Shown here piece after piece: positions 22,819 to 29,787 of a stretch of DNA of 34,380 nt. Under the pieces are notes generated by a model, which saw only the letters and a program-made list of their open reading frames with translations, did no database searches and had not been told where the DNA came from. How positions within the stretch are numbered: position 1 is the first letter of the stretch; each line of letters opens with the position of its first letter. This stretch comes from Planctomycetota bacterium (GTDB taxonomy: Bacteria > Planctomycetota > Planctomycetia > Pirellulales > Lacipirellulaceae). The translations under genes were made by a program, and so were the position numbers. The stretch covers positions 1-34,380 of the forward strand of contig JAJRSE010000069.1 in NCBI GenBank assembly GCA_024278955.1, written 5' to 3'.

Positions 22819-23466
22819 TTATCCAACCTGGGCGGTGCAAGGTTTGAAATAAAATGCTGTGTCAGTAACACCGCTATTTGTCCAGATAAGACGCCAGTCT
22901 TTGAATTCGGTCTGCACCTTTTCCCACAACTGCCCCAACGGCTCTCCCCTTCGAAGCATCGAGTCAGGAGAATACGAGGCACGAGGTATGTACCGTTCTG
23001 CATTATCGAGAATCAACATTCCACCCGGACGTATTTTGTCCAGCGCGCGGCTCGCACAATGATCTCGGTAGATACCATCCACCAACACAAAATCCAGACT
23101 GCCTGGCTCAAATTTATCCAAAATGGTCACATACTTCGACTCGCTAGGATCCTCGGCACCCCCTACTTTGGGACAAAACTGGTAGTCCACATTTCCAATT
23201 TTCCGCTCATCAAACATCTTCTCGACAATGCCAAACCACTCTTCGTTGTGTTCGACACTCGTGACATGCTCAACTCGCTCTGCCAACCATGCTGTACTTC
23301 GACCAGAACCAAACTCTAAGCCGCGGTCTGTCGGTTTTAAGTAGGTGTCGAGAATCGAATTTGCCTGTTCCGTCAGCCAAGGAAGCCCCGGGTTCTTGCT
23401 GCGGTAACGCATCTCTGCAAGGCGATTGACAATATACCTTGGCGTCCAGTGGCGAAACGATTTCAT
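22819..23466 (-). CDS. SAM-dependent methyltransferase (MTase_24-like)
   Basis: A 215-residue class I methyltransferase. Motif I is GLEFGSGRSTAWLAERVEHV (residues about 49-68), motif II ends in SVEHNEEW, and DFVLVDGIYRDHCASRALDK, GGMLILDNAERYIP are the post-I and motif IV/V regions. The Asp-Gly-x-Tyr and LDNAE patterns resemble the family that includes O-methyltransferases acting on sugars or small molecules. It sits between the flippase and a glycosyltransferase on the same strand, so a role in decorating the polysaccharide is likely. Start at 23466. Confidence 0.82.
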   Translation of the reverse strand: MKSFRHWTPRYIVNRLAEMRYRSKNPGLPWLTEQANSILDTYLKPTDRGLEFGSGRSTAWLAERVEHVTSVEHNEEWFGIVEKMFDERKIGNVDYQFCPKVGGAEDPSESKYVTILDKFEPGSLDFVLVDGIYRDHCASRALDKIRPGGMLILDNAERYIPRASYSPDSMLRRGEPLGQLWEKVQTEFKDWRLIWTNSGVTDTAFYFKPCTAQVG

Positions 23467-23576
23467 GAGTGAAAAGCCTTGAGTGTGTTTTTTGATGATA
23501 TCAAATGGACGAATTCATCTCTGGAAGCGATTAGAGAAAAACTAGTAAACGAAATACCTTCTTTCAAAATCGCAGC

Positions 23577-25148
23577 TTACGATTTCAATACGATCTGACG
23601 CGCTCTCCCTAGCCAAGTCTTAATTTTCTTTCTCTCCTGGTCCCCTATTCCAATGTACCAAGTGAGCGGAATGAATGCCGCCCAATAGCTAAGGAAAACG
23701 GCTGACAATCGAGCGATCTCTTGCAGACCAGACGTTTCTCGTACGAGCAGACCCAGCACAGCGCTAATTCCAACAACAATCCCTACTCGTAATGCCACCT
23801 CTCGCACCCATTGCAAAAAAGGAATGCCCACCGCCTTTCCTACATGCCATGCTCGAAAAAACACGACGCTAACGATTCCTGCGGCAACGAAAGCAACCAG
23901 CATTGGAGGAGTGCCATAGCCGGCCAAATAGACTAGACATGCAAGTGCAATTGGCAAAAAAGTAGCCACGGCAGTTGAACTATAATACACGGCAACCTTG
24001 CCTACCGCCTGAATCCCCGAAGTGTATCCAGCGGTCAGTTGCTCTGCAAGAACCGTCAGCAGCATAAAGGTGCAAAATTCGGTTGCATAAGCCGGAGCAA
24101 CTCCAACCCAGACACCGAGAATATACGGCATTTCCAAAGCGGCAGGAATGCAAATGGCCGCTACGAAAAGGGTACTCATCCGGCTAACCGACAGTATCAT
24201 CCGGCGAACATAGTCGAAATCTTTCATTGCATATCGCTGAATTATCACCGGGCTCGTGGCACGTGTGAATGTCCAGGCAAGGCTCTGCTCGTACGTTTGC
24301 ACTTGGAATCCTAGCGAATACGAAGCATTCGCGACGGGCCCGAAGAACGGATTGAGAATCAAGTTGCCACCGAGTTGCCTCAATCGCATCGCAGCCGCAT
24401 CAAGAAGGCCCCAGCCCCCGAACGTCAGCAACTCCTTGAATAAGTCGCGACGCACAACGCTGATTTTTACATGTGCCTCTTCGAAGCGCCTTCGAGAAGC
24501 AAAGTGCATTAACGCGAATTCAAAGCACCTCAAGAGAAGCATGAGCAAGCCCAACAAAATAAGTCGATCTCCTTGGTAACGCGATACGATAATCGCAACG
24601 AGAAGCAGGAGGAGCGAAGAAAAACAATGAAAAAACGCTGCCTGCACCATCGCCTGCCTAGCCATGAAAATTGCGTTGTATGGCGACTTGACCATCACAA
24701 CTGCGATCATCAGAAGAGTTGTGACCCAAACAACAAGCACGGCCGTTTCTCGTTGCTCGGGATAGTTTAAGTATTTCAAAAGGATTGGAGTCAGAGCAGC
24801 ACCAAAAAGCACAACCACCATCGCAGCAGCAAAGAAAAGCAATAGGCTTGTCGAAAAAACAGCATTCAACTCCTCCTTATCGCCCTTGCCAATTTGATAA
24901 GCCAAGTGGCGTTGCACACTCAAAACCAACGTGGCCTGAATAATCAAAAGCATCGCGGCACCACCACCTAGCAACCCGTATAGGCCGTAGTCGATTTCCC
25001 CTAAAGACCGGAGCAACAAACGTGTCGCGTACAGCCCCATACCAACGGTCGTTACCATTCGCAAGAAGGTGACGGCAATGTTGATAGCAATGCGCTCAGA
25101 CTGCTTCATGCCGGGCTTGTTTCCCGGAGTATTTGTGCTTGCTGCCAT
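23577..25148 (-). CDS. Wzx-like polysaccharide flippase (MOP superfamily)
   Basis: A 523-residue membrane protein with about twelve to fourteen helices. The first is IAINIAVTFLRMVTTVGMGL followed by YATRLLLRSLGEIDYGLYGL, which is the characteristic N-terminal signature of polysaccharide transporters, with Leu-Gly-x2-Asp-(Tyr/Phe)-Gly. Flippases of this family move lipid-linked repeat units across the inner membrane for polymerisation. It is the first gene of the long minus-strand polysaccharide cluster and is divergent from the initiating transferase at 25775. A sigma-54 promoter lies 134 bases upstream (25282-25297), and its leader can fold into a stem (25156-25217) that ends seven bases before the start. 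Confidence 0.9.
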   Translation of the reverse strand: MAASTNTPGNKPGMKQSERIAINIAVTFLRMVTTVGMGLYATRLLLRSLGEIDYGLYGLLGGGAAMLLIIQATLVLSVQRHLAYQIGKGDKEELNAVFSTSLLLFFAAAMVVVLFGAALTPILLKYLNYPEQRETAVLVVWVTTLLMIAVVMVKSPYNAIFMARQAMVQAAFFHCFSSLLLLLVAIIVSRYQGDRLILLGLLMLLLRCFEFALMHFASRRRFEEAHVKISVVRRDLFKELLTFGGWGLLDAAAMRLRQLGGNLILNPFFGPVANASYSLGFQVQTYEQSLAWTFTRATSPVIIQRYAMKDFDYVRRMILSVSRMSTLFVAAICIPAALEMPYILGVWVGVAPAYATEFCTFMLLTVLAEQLTAGYTSGIQAVGKVAVYYSSTAVATFLPIALACLVYLAGYGTPPMLVAFVAAGIVSVVFFRAWHVGKAVGIPFLQWVREVALRVGIVVGISAVLGLLVRETSGLQEIARLSAVFLSYWAAFIPLTWYIGIGDQERKKIKTWLGRARQIVLKS

Positions 25149-25155
25149 TGCTCTC

Positions 25156-25217
25156 GCGGTGCGGGGCTAGTCAAAACATTTGAGTTTAATAAAGAATTGG
25201 CCCCGGAGGTTCACCGC
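25156..25217 (-). promoter_or_regulatory. Stem-loop in flippase leader
   Basis: GCGGTG-CGGGGC (25156-25167) is complementary to GCCCCG (25200-25205) and CACCGC (25212-25217), giving a 12-bp composite stem with a 6-base bulge and a 32-base loop. On the transcript it ends just before the flippase start codon (25148), so it may influence ribosome access. Function is inferred from position. Confidence 0.5.
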
Positions 25218-25281
25218 TTTCTGACACTTAAAGCAAGAGAATACCTACACAAATCAAAGACATGAGTCCGTCTGACACACT

Positions 25282-25297
25282 AGCAATCGATGTGCCA
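25282..25297 (-). promoter_or_regulatory. Sigma-54 promoter driving the flippase operon
   Basis: The minus strand reads TGGCACATCGATTGCT, matching the sigma-54 (RpoN) consensus TGGCACR-N4-TTGCW at every specified base. The -24 GG and -12 GC are ten bases apart as required. Transcription would start near 25271 and give a leader of about 120 bases before the flippase. Confidence 0.85.
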
Positions 25298-25391
25298 TTG
25301 CTGCGTCTTCCACCGGCCAGAAGCCTTTTTCGCTCTGGCTAGCAACATCTCATCCCCCTCCTCTTCCCGCCGCAAACAATCACGGCACCAG

Positions 25392-25453
25392 GTTGCCCAA
25401 TAGCAACCTACGCCGTTGCCTTTAGGCAACACCGAAGCCTGCCTCTAGGCAAC
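25392..25453. promoter_or_regulatory. Three-dyad enhancer array, 23-bp spacing
   Basis: Three 16-bp dyads related to GTTGCC-N4-GGCAAC: 25392-25407 (GTTGCC CAAT AGCAAC, in a longer AGGTTGC / GCAACCT palindrome), 25415-25430 (GTTGCC TTTA GGCAAC, perfect) and 25438-25453 (CCTGCC TCTA GGCAAC). Their centres are 23 bp apart each time, about two helical turns. They lie about 95-170 bases upstream of the minus sigma-54 promoter and about 150-230 upstream of the plus one, the usual distance for binding sites of a sigma-54 activator. The activator itself is not in the window. Confidence 0.75.
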
Positions 25454-25603
25454 ACGGAAACCAATATCGAAGCTTCCACCAAGCTAAATAGCCCAATCTG
25501 GGGGGGAGCGACTAGCATACCAGTTGCTTGACGATTCTCCACCCGCTGGATAGTATTAACCCTGTTGGCGGGGGCACCAACCGATGGATTACGGGGGCGA
25601 TTT

Positions 25604-25619
25604 TGGCACATCATTTGCT
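25604..25619 (+). promoter_or_regulatory. Sigma-54 promoter driving the initiating transferase
   Basis: TGGCACATCATTTGCT matches TGGCACR-N4-TTGCW fully and differs from the minus-strand site at 25282-25297 only in the N4 spacer. Transcription would start near 25631, giving a leader of about 145 bases before 25775. Confidence 0.87.
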
Positions 25620-25668
25620 CCCTTCTTTTCTCGCTTCAATTCTGGATATCAAGCTACGGAACGACTTG

Positions 25669-25735
25669 TACCCGCCCCTTGGCGGGTAGCATTGCGGAAG
25701 ACGCGGGTCTTTCCGGGGGATTTCTCGTTTTCCCC
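25669..25735 (+). promoter_or_regulatory. Structured leader of the initiating transferase
   Basis: Three hairpins lie in a row between the sigma-54 promoter and the gene: TACCCGCC-CCTT-GGCGGGTA (25669-25688, 8 bp), CGGAAGAC-GCGG-GTCTTTCCG (25695-25715, 8 bp with one bulged base), and GGGGA / TCCCC (25716-25735, 5 bp with a 10-base loop). I do not recognise a known riboswitch class. It may be a regulatory leader or just stable mRNA structure. Confidence 0.5.
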
Positions 25736-25774
25736 AGCTACCCTCCAGATGCTTATTACCGATAAATCAATCGA

Positions 25775-27439
25775 ATGAACGGTGAAACTTTGTCTAGTGA
25801 GCCAATTGCATCTGCTGCCACTGCCCGTGGCACGAACAATCAAACCAAGACCGATCAGATATCGACGATAGCTGACCAACACTTCGGCGAAGAGGTCGCT
25901 ACAATCGGCGTTTCCTCGTCTCCCTATGTAGAACTCCGTGGCACGCGGCGAAGCCAGCTATCGGTCCCAAAACAGCACGGAAGTATCATGGGTAAGTTGC
26001 AGTTCCCTAGAAGCCGTAAAGACGGAAAGTCTACCTATCTAAAACAACTCGTTCTAACATCCGCGCCCTTGATGCTAGCCGACCTAGCGGTGCTACTTTT
26101 CTCAACCTATGCCGCTGCAATCCTAGGCCTCCAATGGCTTAACCCCGAAGATGCCACCTCCAATGCCTCGGTTTGGCTACCGCCTGTGGCCTTTGGGCTT
26201 CTGCTTCTTAACGCAGCGCGAGGGCTGTACCCCGGTACTTGCTTAGGAGTCGTCGACGAAATTCGGCGGTTGTCCCTTTCGATCACGATTGTAGCCTTGG
26301 TCACGGTTTCAGGGCTACGGCTTAGTTCGATGCTGTTCTGGAACCGGCTTTACTTCCTACTGGTCGCTTATTCCCTCTGCATTTTCTTGGCCCCAATTGT
26401 TCGTAGCATGGTGCGCCGGCGGCTTGCCAAGACCTCCTGGTGGGGATTCCCAACGCTTGTCTGCGGCGACGACTCTGCTGTCTTTGGCGTCTGCCAGTGG
26501 CTTGCCGCGAACCAACGACTAGGACTCCGTCCGATTGGCGTCGTGGCCAATCCCGACGCTCTTGAATTAGATCATAACACCTCGTGGTATGCCGGAGCAT
26601 GGAGCGAAGCTCGCGACCTTGCCGAACAAAGTCATGCCTACTGGGCTGTATTTGTCGAGTCAACTGGCTCGCATCGCGATGTCACCTCGGTTGTAGAAGA
26701 ATATCTTGGGAATATCCCTCAAGTCTACGTGGTTTCGGACTTAACTGGCATACCCGATCATTGGGACCAGCATCAAATGGACGAAGGGCTGCCAGGCTTC
26801 ATGATCGAGCAGCATCTCATGCTGCCCATTCCCCAGATGATCAAACGAGGAGTGGATCTAGCGATTGTCGTGATCGCAGGTCTCTTACTCTCTCCGCTGT
26901 TTCTGTTTCTTGCAGCAGCTATCAAGTTAACATCTCGTGGCCCGGTTTTTTATGGACACGAACGCGTTGGGAAAGACAATACCCGCTTCCGCGCATGGAA
27001 ATTTCGCACAATGGTCGCTGGCGCTGAAGAAATGATCCACGACTACTTGCTCGAACACCCCGAATTGCGAGAAGAATGGGAACGCGACCATAAACTTAAA
27101 AATGATCCTCGCGTTACCACATTAGGTAAGTTTATGCGTAAGTGGAGCATCGACGAATTGCCCCAACTCTGGAACGTCTTGCTAGGCGAGATGAGTAGCG
27201 TTGGCCCACGTCCCATCGTGCCAAACGAAATCGAAAAATACGGCGCTCACTTCGAGGCCTTCTGCTCGGTCCTACCCGGCATGACAGGGCTATGGCAAGT
27301 CTGTGGGCGTAACGACACAACATTCGACGAGCGAATCCAACTGGGAATGTACTACATCCTCCACTGGTCGCTATGGTTAGATCTCTACCTGCTAGCCAAG
27401 ACGGTAAAGACCGTCCTCTTTACCAAAGGCGCTTATTGA
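25775..27439 (+). CDS. WbaP-like polyprenyl glycosylphosphotransferase
   Basis: A 554-residue enzyme that starts repeat-unit synthesis by moving a sugar-1-phosphate from a nucleotide sugar to undecaprenyl phosphate. Four membrane helices lie at about residues 90-215, then a nucleotide-binding-like domain (FPTLVCGDDSAVFGVCQWLA). A fifth hydrophobic segment (KRGVDLAIVVIAGLLLSPLF) leads into the catalytic domain: GPVFYGHERVGKDNTRFRAW, KFRTM, the Asp-Glu pair in SIDELPQLWNVLLGEMSSVG, and PGMTGLWQVCGRNDTTF. The C-terminal DLYLLAKTVKTVLFTKGAY is typical of WbaP-type members. The first 71 residues are polar and variable; an ATG at 25988 with CGGAAG upstream is an alternative start. It is divergent from the flippase and has its own sigma-54 promoter (25604-25619). 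Confidence 0.92.
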   Translation: MNGETLSSEPIASAATARGTNNQTKTDQISTIADQHFGEEVATIGVSSSPYVELRGTRRSQLSVPKQHGSIMGKLQFPRSRKDGKSTYLKQLVLTSAPLMLADLAVLLFSTYAAAILGLQWLNPEDATSNASVWLPPVAFGLLLLNAARGLYPGTCLGVVDEIRRLSLSITIVALVTVSGLRLSSMLFWNRLYFLLVAYSLCIFLAPIVRSMVRRRLAKTSWWGFPTLVCGDDSAVFGVCQWLAANQRLGLRPIGVVANPDALELDHNTSWYAGAWSEARDLAEQSHAYWAVFVESTGSHRDVTSVVEEYLGNIPQVYVVSDLTGIPDHWDQHQMDEGLPGFMIEQHLMLPIPQMIKRGVDLAIVVIAGLLLSPLFLFLAAAIKLTSRGPVFYGHERVGKDNTRFRAWKFRTMVAGAEEMIHDYLLEHPELREEWERDHKLKNDPRVTTLGKFMRKWSIDELPQLWNVLLGEMSSVGPRPIVPNEIEKYGAHFEAFCSVLPGMTGLWQVCGRNDTTFDERIQLGMYYILHWSLWLDLYLLAKTVKTVLFTKGAY

Positions 27440-27453
27440 GTCGCTCAGAAAGC

Positions 27454-27562
27454 CTAGTGCTTTGTCAAATCATGATTTCAGGGTCGTCATTTCGATTCGA
27501 CCTTTGAAATACGAGTGAAATCGAAATGACGACCCTAATATTCAATACTGACAAAGCACTAG
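27454..27562. mobile_element. 109-bp fold-back element 1 with CTAG ends
   Basis: Terminal inverted repeats CTAGTGCTTTGTCA (27454-27467) and TGACAAAGCACTAG (27549-27562) are perfect over 14 bp. Inside is a perfect 18-bp inverted repeat, AGGGTCGTCATTTCGATT (27480-27497) and its complement (27519-27536). There is no coding capacity. The element starts 15 bases after the WbaP-like stop and shares its last CTAG with element 2. Confidence 0.75.
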
Positions 27563-27667
27563 TGCTTTGACAACTCTTAGAGTTGAGATGCTGTCTGACA
27601 GAAGTTTTTTGCCAGTAAGTTGTTCTGTCAGGCAGCATCCCAAATTTCAGTTATGGAAAAGCACTAG
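27559..27667. mobile_element. 109-bp fold-back element 2 with CTAG ends
   Basis: Ends CTAGTGCTTT (27559-27568) and AAAGCACTAG (27658-27667) match those of element 1. The inner stem is a different sequence: GATGCTGTCTGACAGAA (27587-27603) pairs with 27623-27639 with one mismatch. It is exactly the same length as element 1 and overlaps it by the 4-bp CTAG. A small hairpin AGGGA-TTGCAG-TCCCT (27666-27681) follows. Confidence 0.75.
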
Positions 27668-27732
27668 GGATTGCAGTCCCTGGGGGTTCCAGCATTCTCG
27701 CCACACTTCGAACGCTGATTCGGCCAATCGAA

Positions 27733-29442
27733 TCAACGCTTCCTGCGAAGAAACAGAGAAAGCAATCCGGCCGCTAGCACGCCCAGGCCAACCGTAGCAG
27801 GTTCTGGCACAGCAGCGGTAACGCTCAAGAGCACAGGTGCTGTTCCAAACGTCGAGTTGAAGATTAGCCTGTCGTCGTTGTCAACGTCGCCGTCGCCGTC
27901 GGCATCGCCGTCAGCGAATGTCGCCCCGACAAGAGTGCCATTGCCACCCTGCCATATCAAGAAATCAAATCCATCGACATCGCCGTCCTGGTCAAAGTCT
28001 GCCGAAGGCGTGTCAAACAATGTCGAGGTTCGCCAGGCAAGTCCAAAGTCCCGAGCCGTGTCAGTGGAAATCTGTAACGTATACGTTCCCGGGCCGAGAT
28101 CCGTCAGATAGAGGTGCTCCACATTATCGATCGTACTAACGCTCGAATCGATCTGCGTGCCCAAAAACCCTGCCGACGAGTCGTACAATGTGAGGTCAAG
28201 ATTGGCCAGCGACTCCATGCCCAAAAAAGCCGGCCCAGCGGCAGTGTCTTCCACCTCGACGTTCCAATTCAAAATAATCGAAAGATCCGCCGCGGTACTG
28301 CCAGCAGGAATTTCGAAATTGTAAAACAGGTCGGAACCGGAGGAAACCGTTTGGTAGTCCCAGCCATAAGAATCGACCGTATTCACCGACACTCCCGTAG
28401 CGTCTGTGCTGCCAACCGTTTGCCCGCCCTGAGTCATCAGATAGCTGTTGTAAACATTCAGCTCGCCTGCCCCAAACTGAGCGTCCAGCGGCTGGGTCGT
28501 CGTCCGACTCCAACCAGGAAACTCCTCCTTGGTTGCCCCCGCCAGGAGGATTGCCTTCATAACTTCCGAATTCGCAGCATCGGTGCCCGCCACAACCTCG
28601 TGCAGCATGGTCGCTGCAGAGCTCGTGAAGGCCGTGGCTGCACTTGTCGTAGTAATTGGCACGACAATGTCGGGCTTAGTACGCCCAGGACCGTAGACGC
28701 TAAGCGTTGAACCTGAACTGTGCACTCCATTGCTGCGACCTACAGCAATCGCATTGTAGCTATGAACCAACAAGGCTGGCTGCGGGTCGAGGCTATTGTT
28801 GCCAAGCCCCACGACAGCCGTGACGTTGTCTCGGTCAATCATGAAGTCGAATCTGCGAAGAGCCTTGCGATCTTGGTTGTTATTTCCCAAAGAACCAATC
28901 CAACTGAAATTCTGAACACGGAAATTTTGTGTCAGCGGGTCCGATCCATTAGCTACCCTAAGAACATTACTGATCCAATCGTCGGCTTCATAGACCGTCA
29001 CCTCATTTGCTCCAGCCGAAAAACTGCTCGAGTTACCGAAGAAACGACGACCGACGACCGACGTGGCATGGCTCGACCATCCGCTGGCCACTCCAGGACT
29101 TCCATCAATGAAATTGATCGCCTCAAAAAACGGGTCTGAATCTGCAATAAACTCGCTATGGCCGGGGTTTGGCATATAGTTTCCAGATCCCTCGGTAGCT
29201 TCCACCAGCGAAATCGGCACACCGGCCCCGTTAGGCGTTGCGCTGCCGAGCGCATTTACCAACTGGGTATAGCCGATATCGTGCTTCGTATCTGCCGCCC
29301 TGGCATTGGCAGAGAAACCGGGCGAAGAAAAAAGTATCAGGCTAGCAAGAAGCAATAGGGAAAGGTTGTCTAAACAACGCCGGACCATACTAACAGTCAA
29401 ATCGGGGGACGATGCTGCAATAGATGATACTGCAAGTACCAT
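27733..29442 (-). CDS. PEP-CTERM protein with degenerate subtilase and dockerin-like segment
   Basis: A 569-residue exported protein. A late signal peptide (SLLLLASLILFSSPGFSANARA) follows about 30 extra N-terminal residues. The main domain resembles peptidase S8: SGWSSHATSVVGRRFFG is the His region, and STLSVYGPGRTKPDIVVP then SAATAFTSSAATMLHE the Ser region. The usual catalytic Asp strand reads VPISLVEATEG with Glu, so activity is doubtful. A beta-rich part follows, then FDQDGDVDGFDFLIWQ and GDADGDGDVDNDDRLIFNS, two calcium-loop repeats like dockerin. The tail VPEPATVGLGVLAAGLLSLF plus Arg/Lys is a PEP-CTERM sorting signal. The ATG at 29442 has GAGG upstream; ATG 29388 is an alternative that gives a normal signal peptide. 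It probably sits on the cell surface after exosortase processing. Confidence 0.85.
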   Translation of the reverse strand: MVLAVSSIAASSPDLTVSMVRRCLDNLSLLLLASLILFSSPGFSANARAADTKHDIGYTQLVNALGSATPNGAGVPISLVEATEGSGNYMPNPGHSEFIADSDPFFEAINFIDGSPGVASGWSSHATSVVGRRFFGNSSSFSAGANEVTVYEADDWISNVLRVANGSDPLTQNFRVQNFSWIGSLGNNNQDRKALRRFDFMIDRDNVTAVVGLGNNSLDPQPALLVHSYNAIAVGRSNGVHSSGSTLSVYGPGRTKPDIVVPITTTSAATAFTSSAATMLHEVVAGTDAANSEVMKAILLAGATKEEFPGWSRTTTQPLDAQFGAGELNVYNSYLMTQGGQTVGSTDATGVSVNTVDSYGWDYQTVSSGSDLFYNFEIPAGSTAADLSIILNWNVEVEDTAAGPAFLGMESLANLDLTLYDSSAGFLGTQIDSSVSTIDNVEHLYLTDLGPGTYTLQISTDTARDFGLAWRTSTLFDTPSADFDQDGDVDGFDFLIWQGGNGTLVGATFADGDADGDGDVDNDDRLIFNSTFGTAPVLLSVTAAVPEPATVGLGVLAAGLLSLFLRRKR

Positions 29443-29787
29443 GTGAATGCCTCGTAAGGTAGACGAAACCGACACTCCCACCCCCTTGCGCCGAGACGGG
29501 CTACATGGGCAGTTACTTCTATGCCGATTCGCTACGGTAAGTGACTCTGTTCCAATCTAGCCAAGATGAGCAAATGCTAGACTCTCAGCTTCCATTATGC
29601 ACTTTACGCCTATTTTATTCAAGCATTTTGAGACAAAGAAAGGCCTCATAGCACCGGTCAACTGGCCACCTGCCTGGAATTTGTCCTTGCAAGTATAGGA
29701 TGCGGATGACAGCTACCCTCTCTCTGCTTTGAGCCAGGCCTCCCAATCGTGAAAATCGAGATATCCCTACGGCTATTGATTCGTGGC
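29443..29787. other. Gene-free region
   Basis: 345 bp between the GT9 gene and the PEP-CTERM gene, both on the minus strand. I find no sigma-54 site, strong hairpin or repeat. A short open frame overlapping the GT9 end (29615-29845) lacks any recognisable domain. The promoter of the PEP-CTERM gene must be here. Confidence 0.45.

Larger units (their letters stand above)
25149..25774. other. Divergent control region of the polysaccharide cluster
   Basis: 626 bp with no gene. It contains a minus-strand sigma-54 promoter, three evenly spaced dyads, a plus-strand sigma-54 promoter and foldable leaders on both sides; each is listed separately. The order is leader, promoter, enhancer array, promoter, leader. 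Confidence 0.85.

Noticed and set aside
25600..25774. c-di-GMP or other known riboswitch in the WbaP-like leader
   Set aside because: The conserved core bases of the classes I know are absent; only hairpins are seen.
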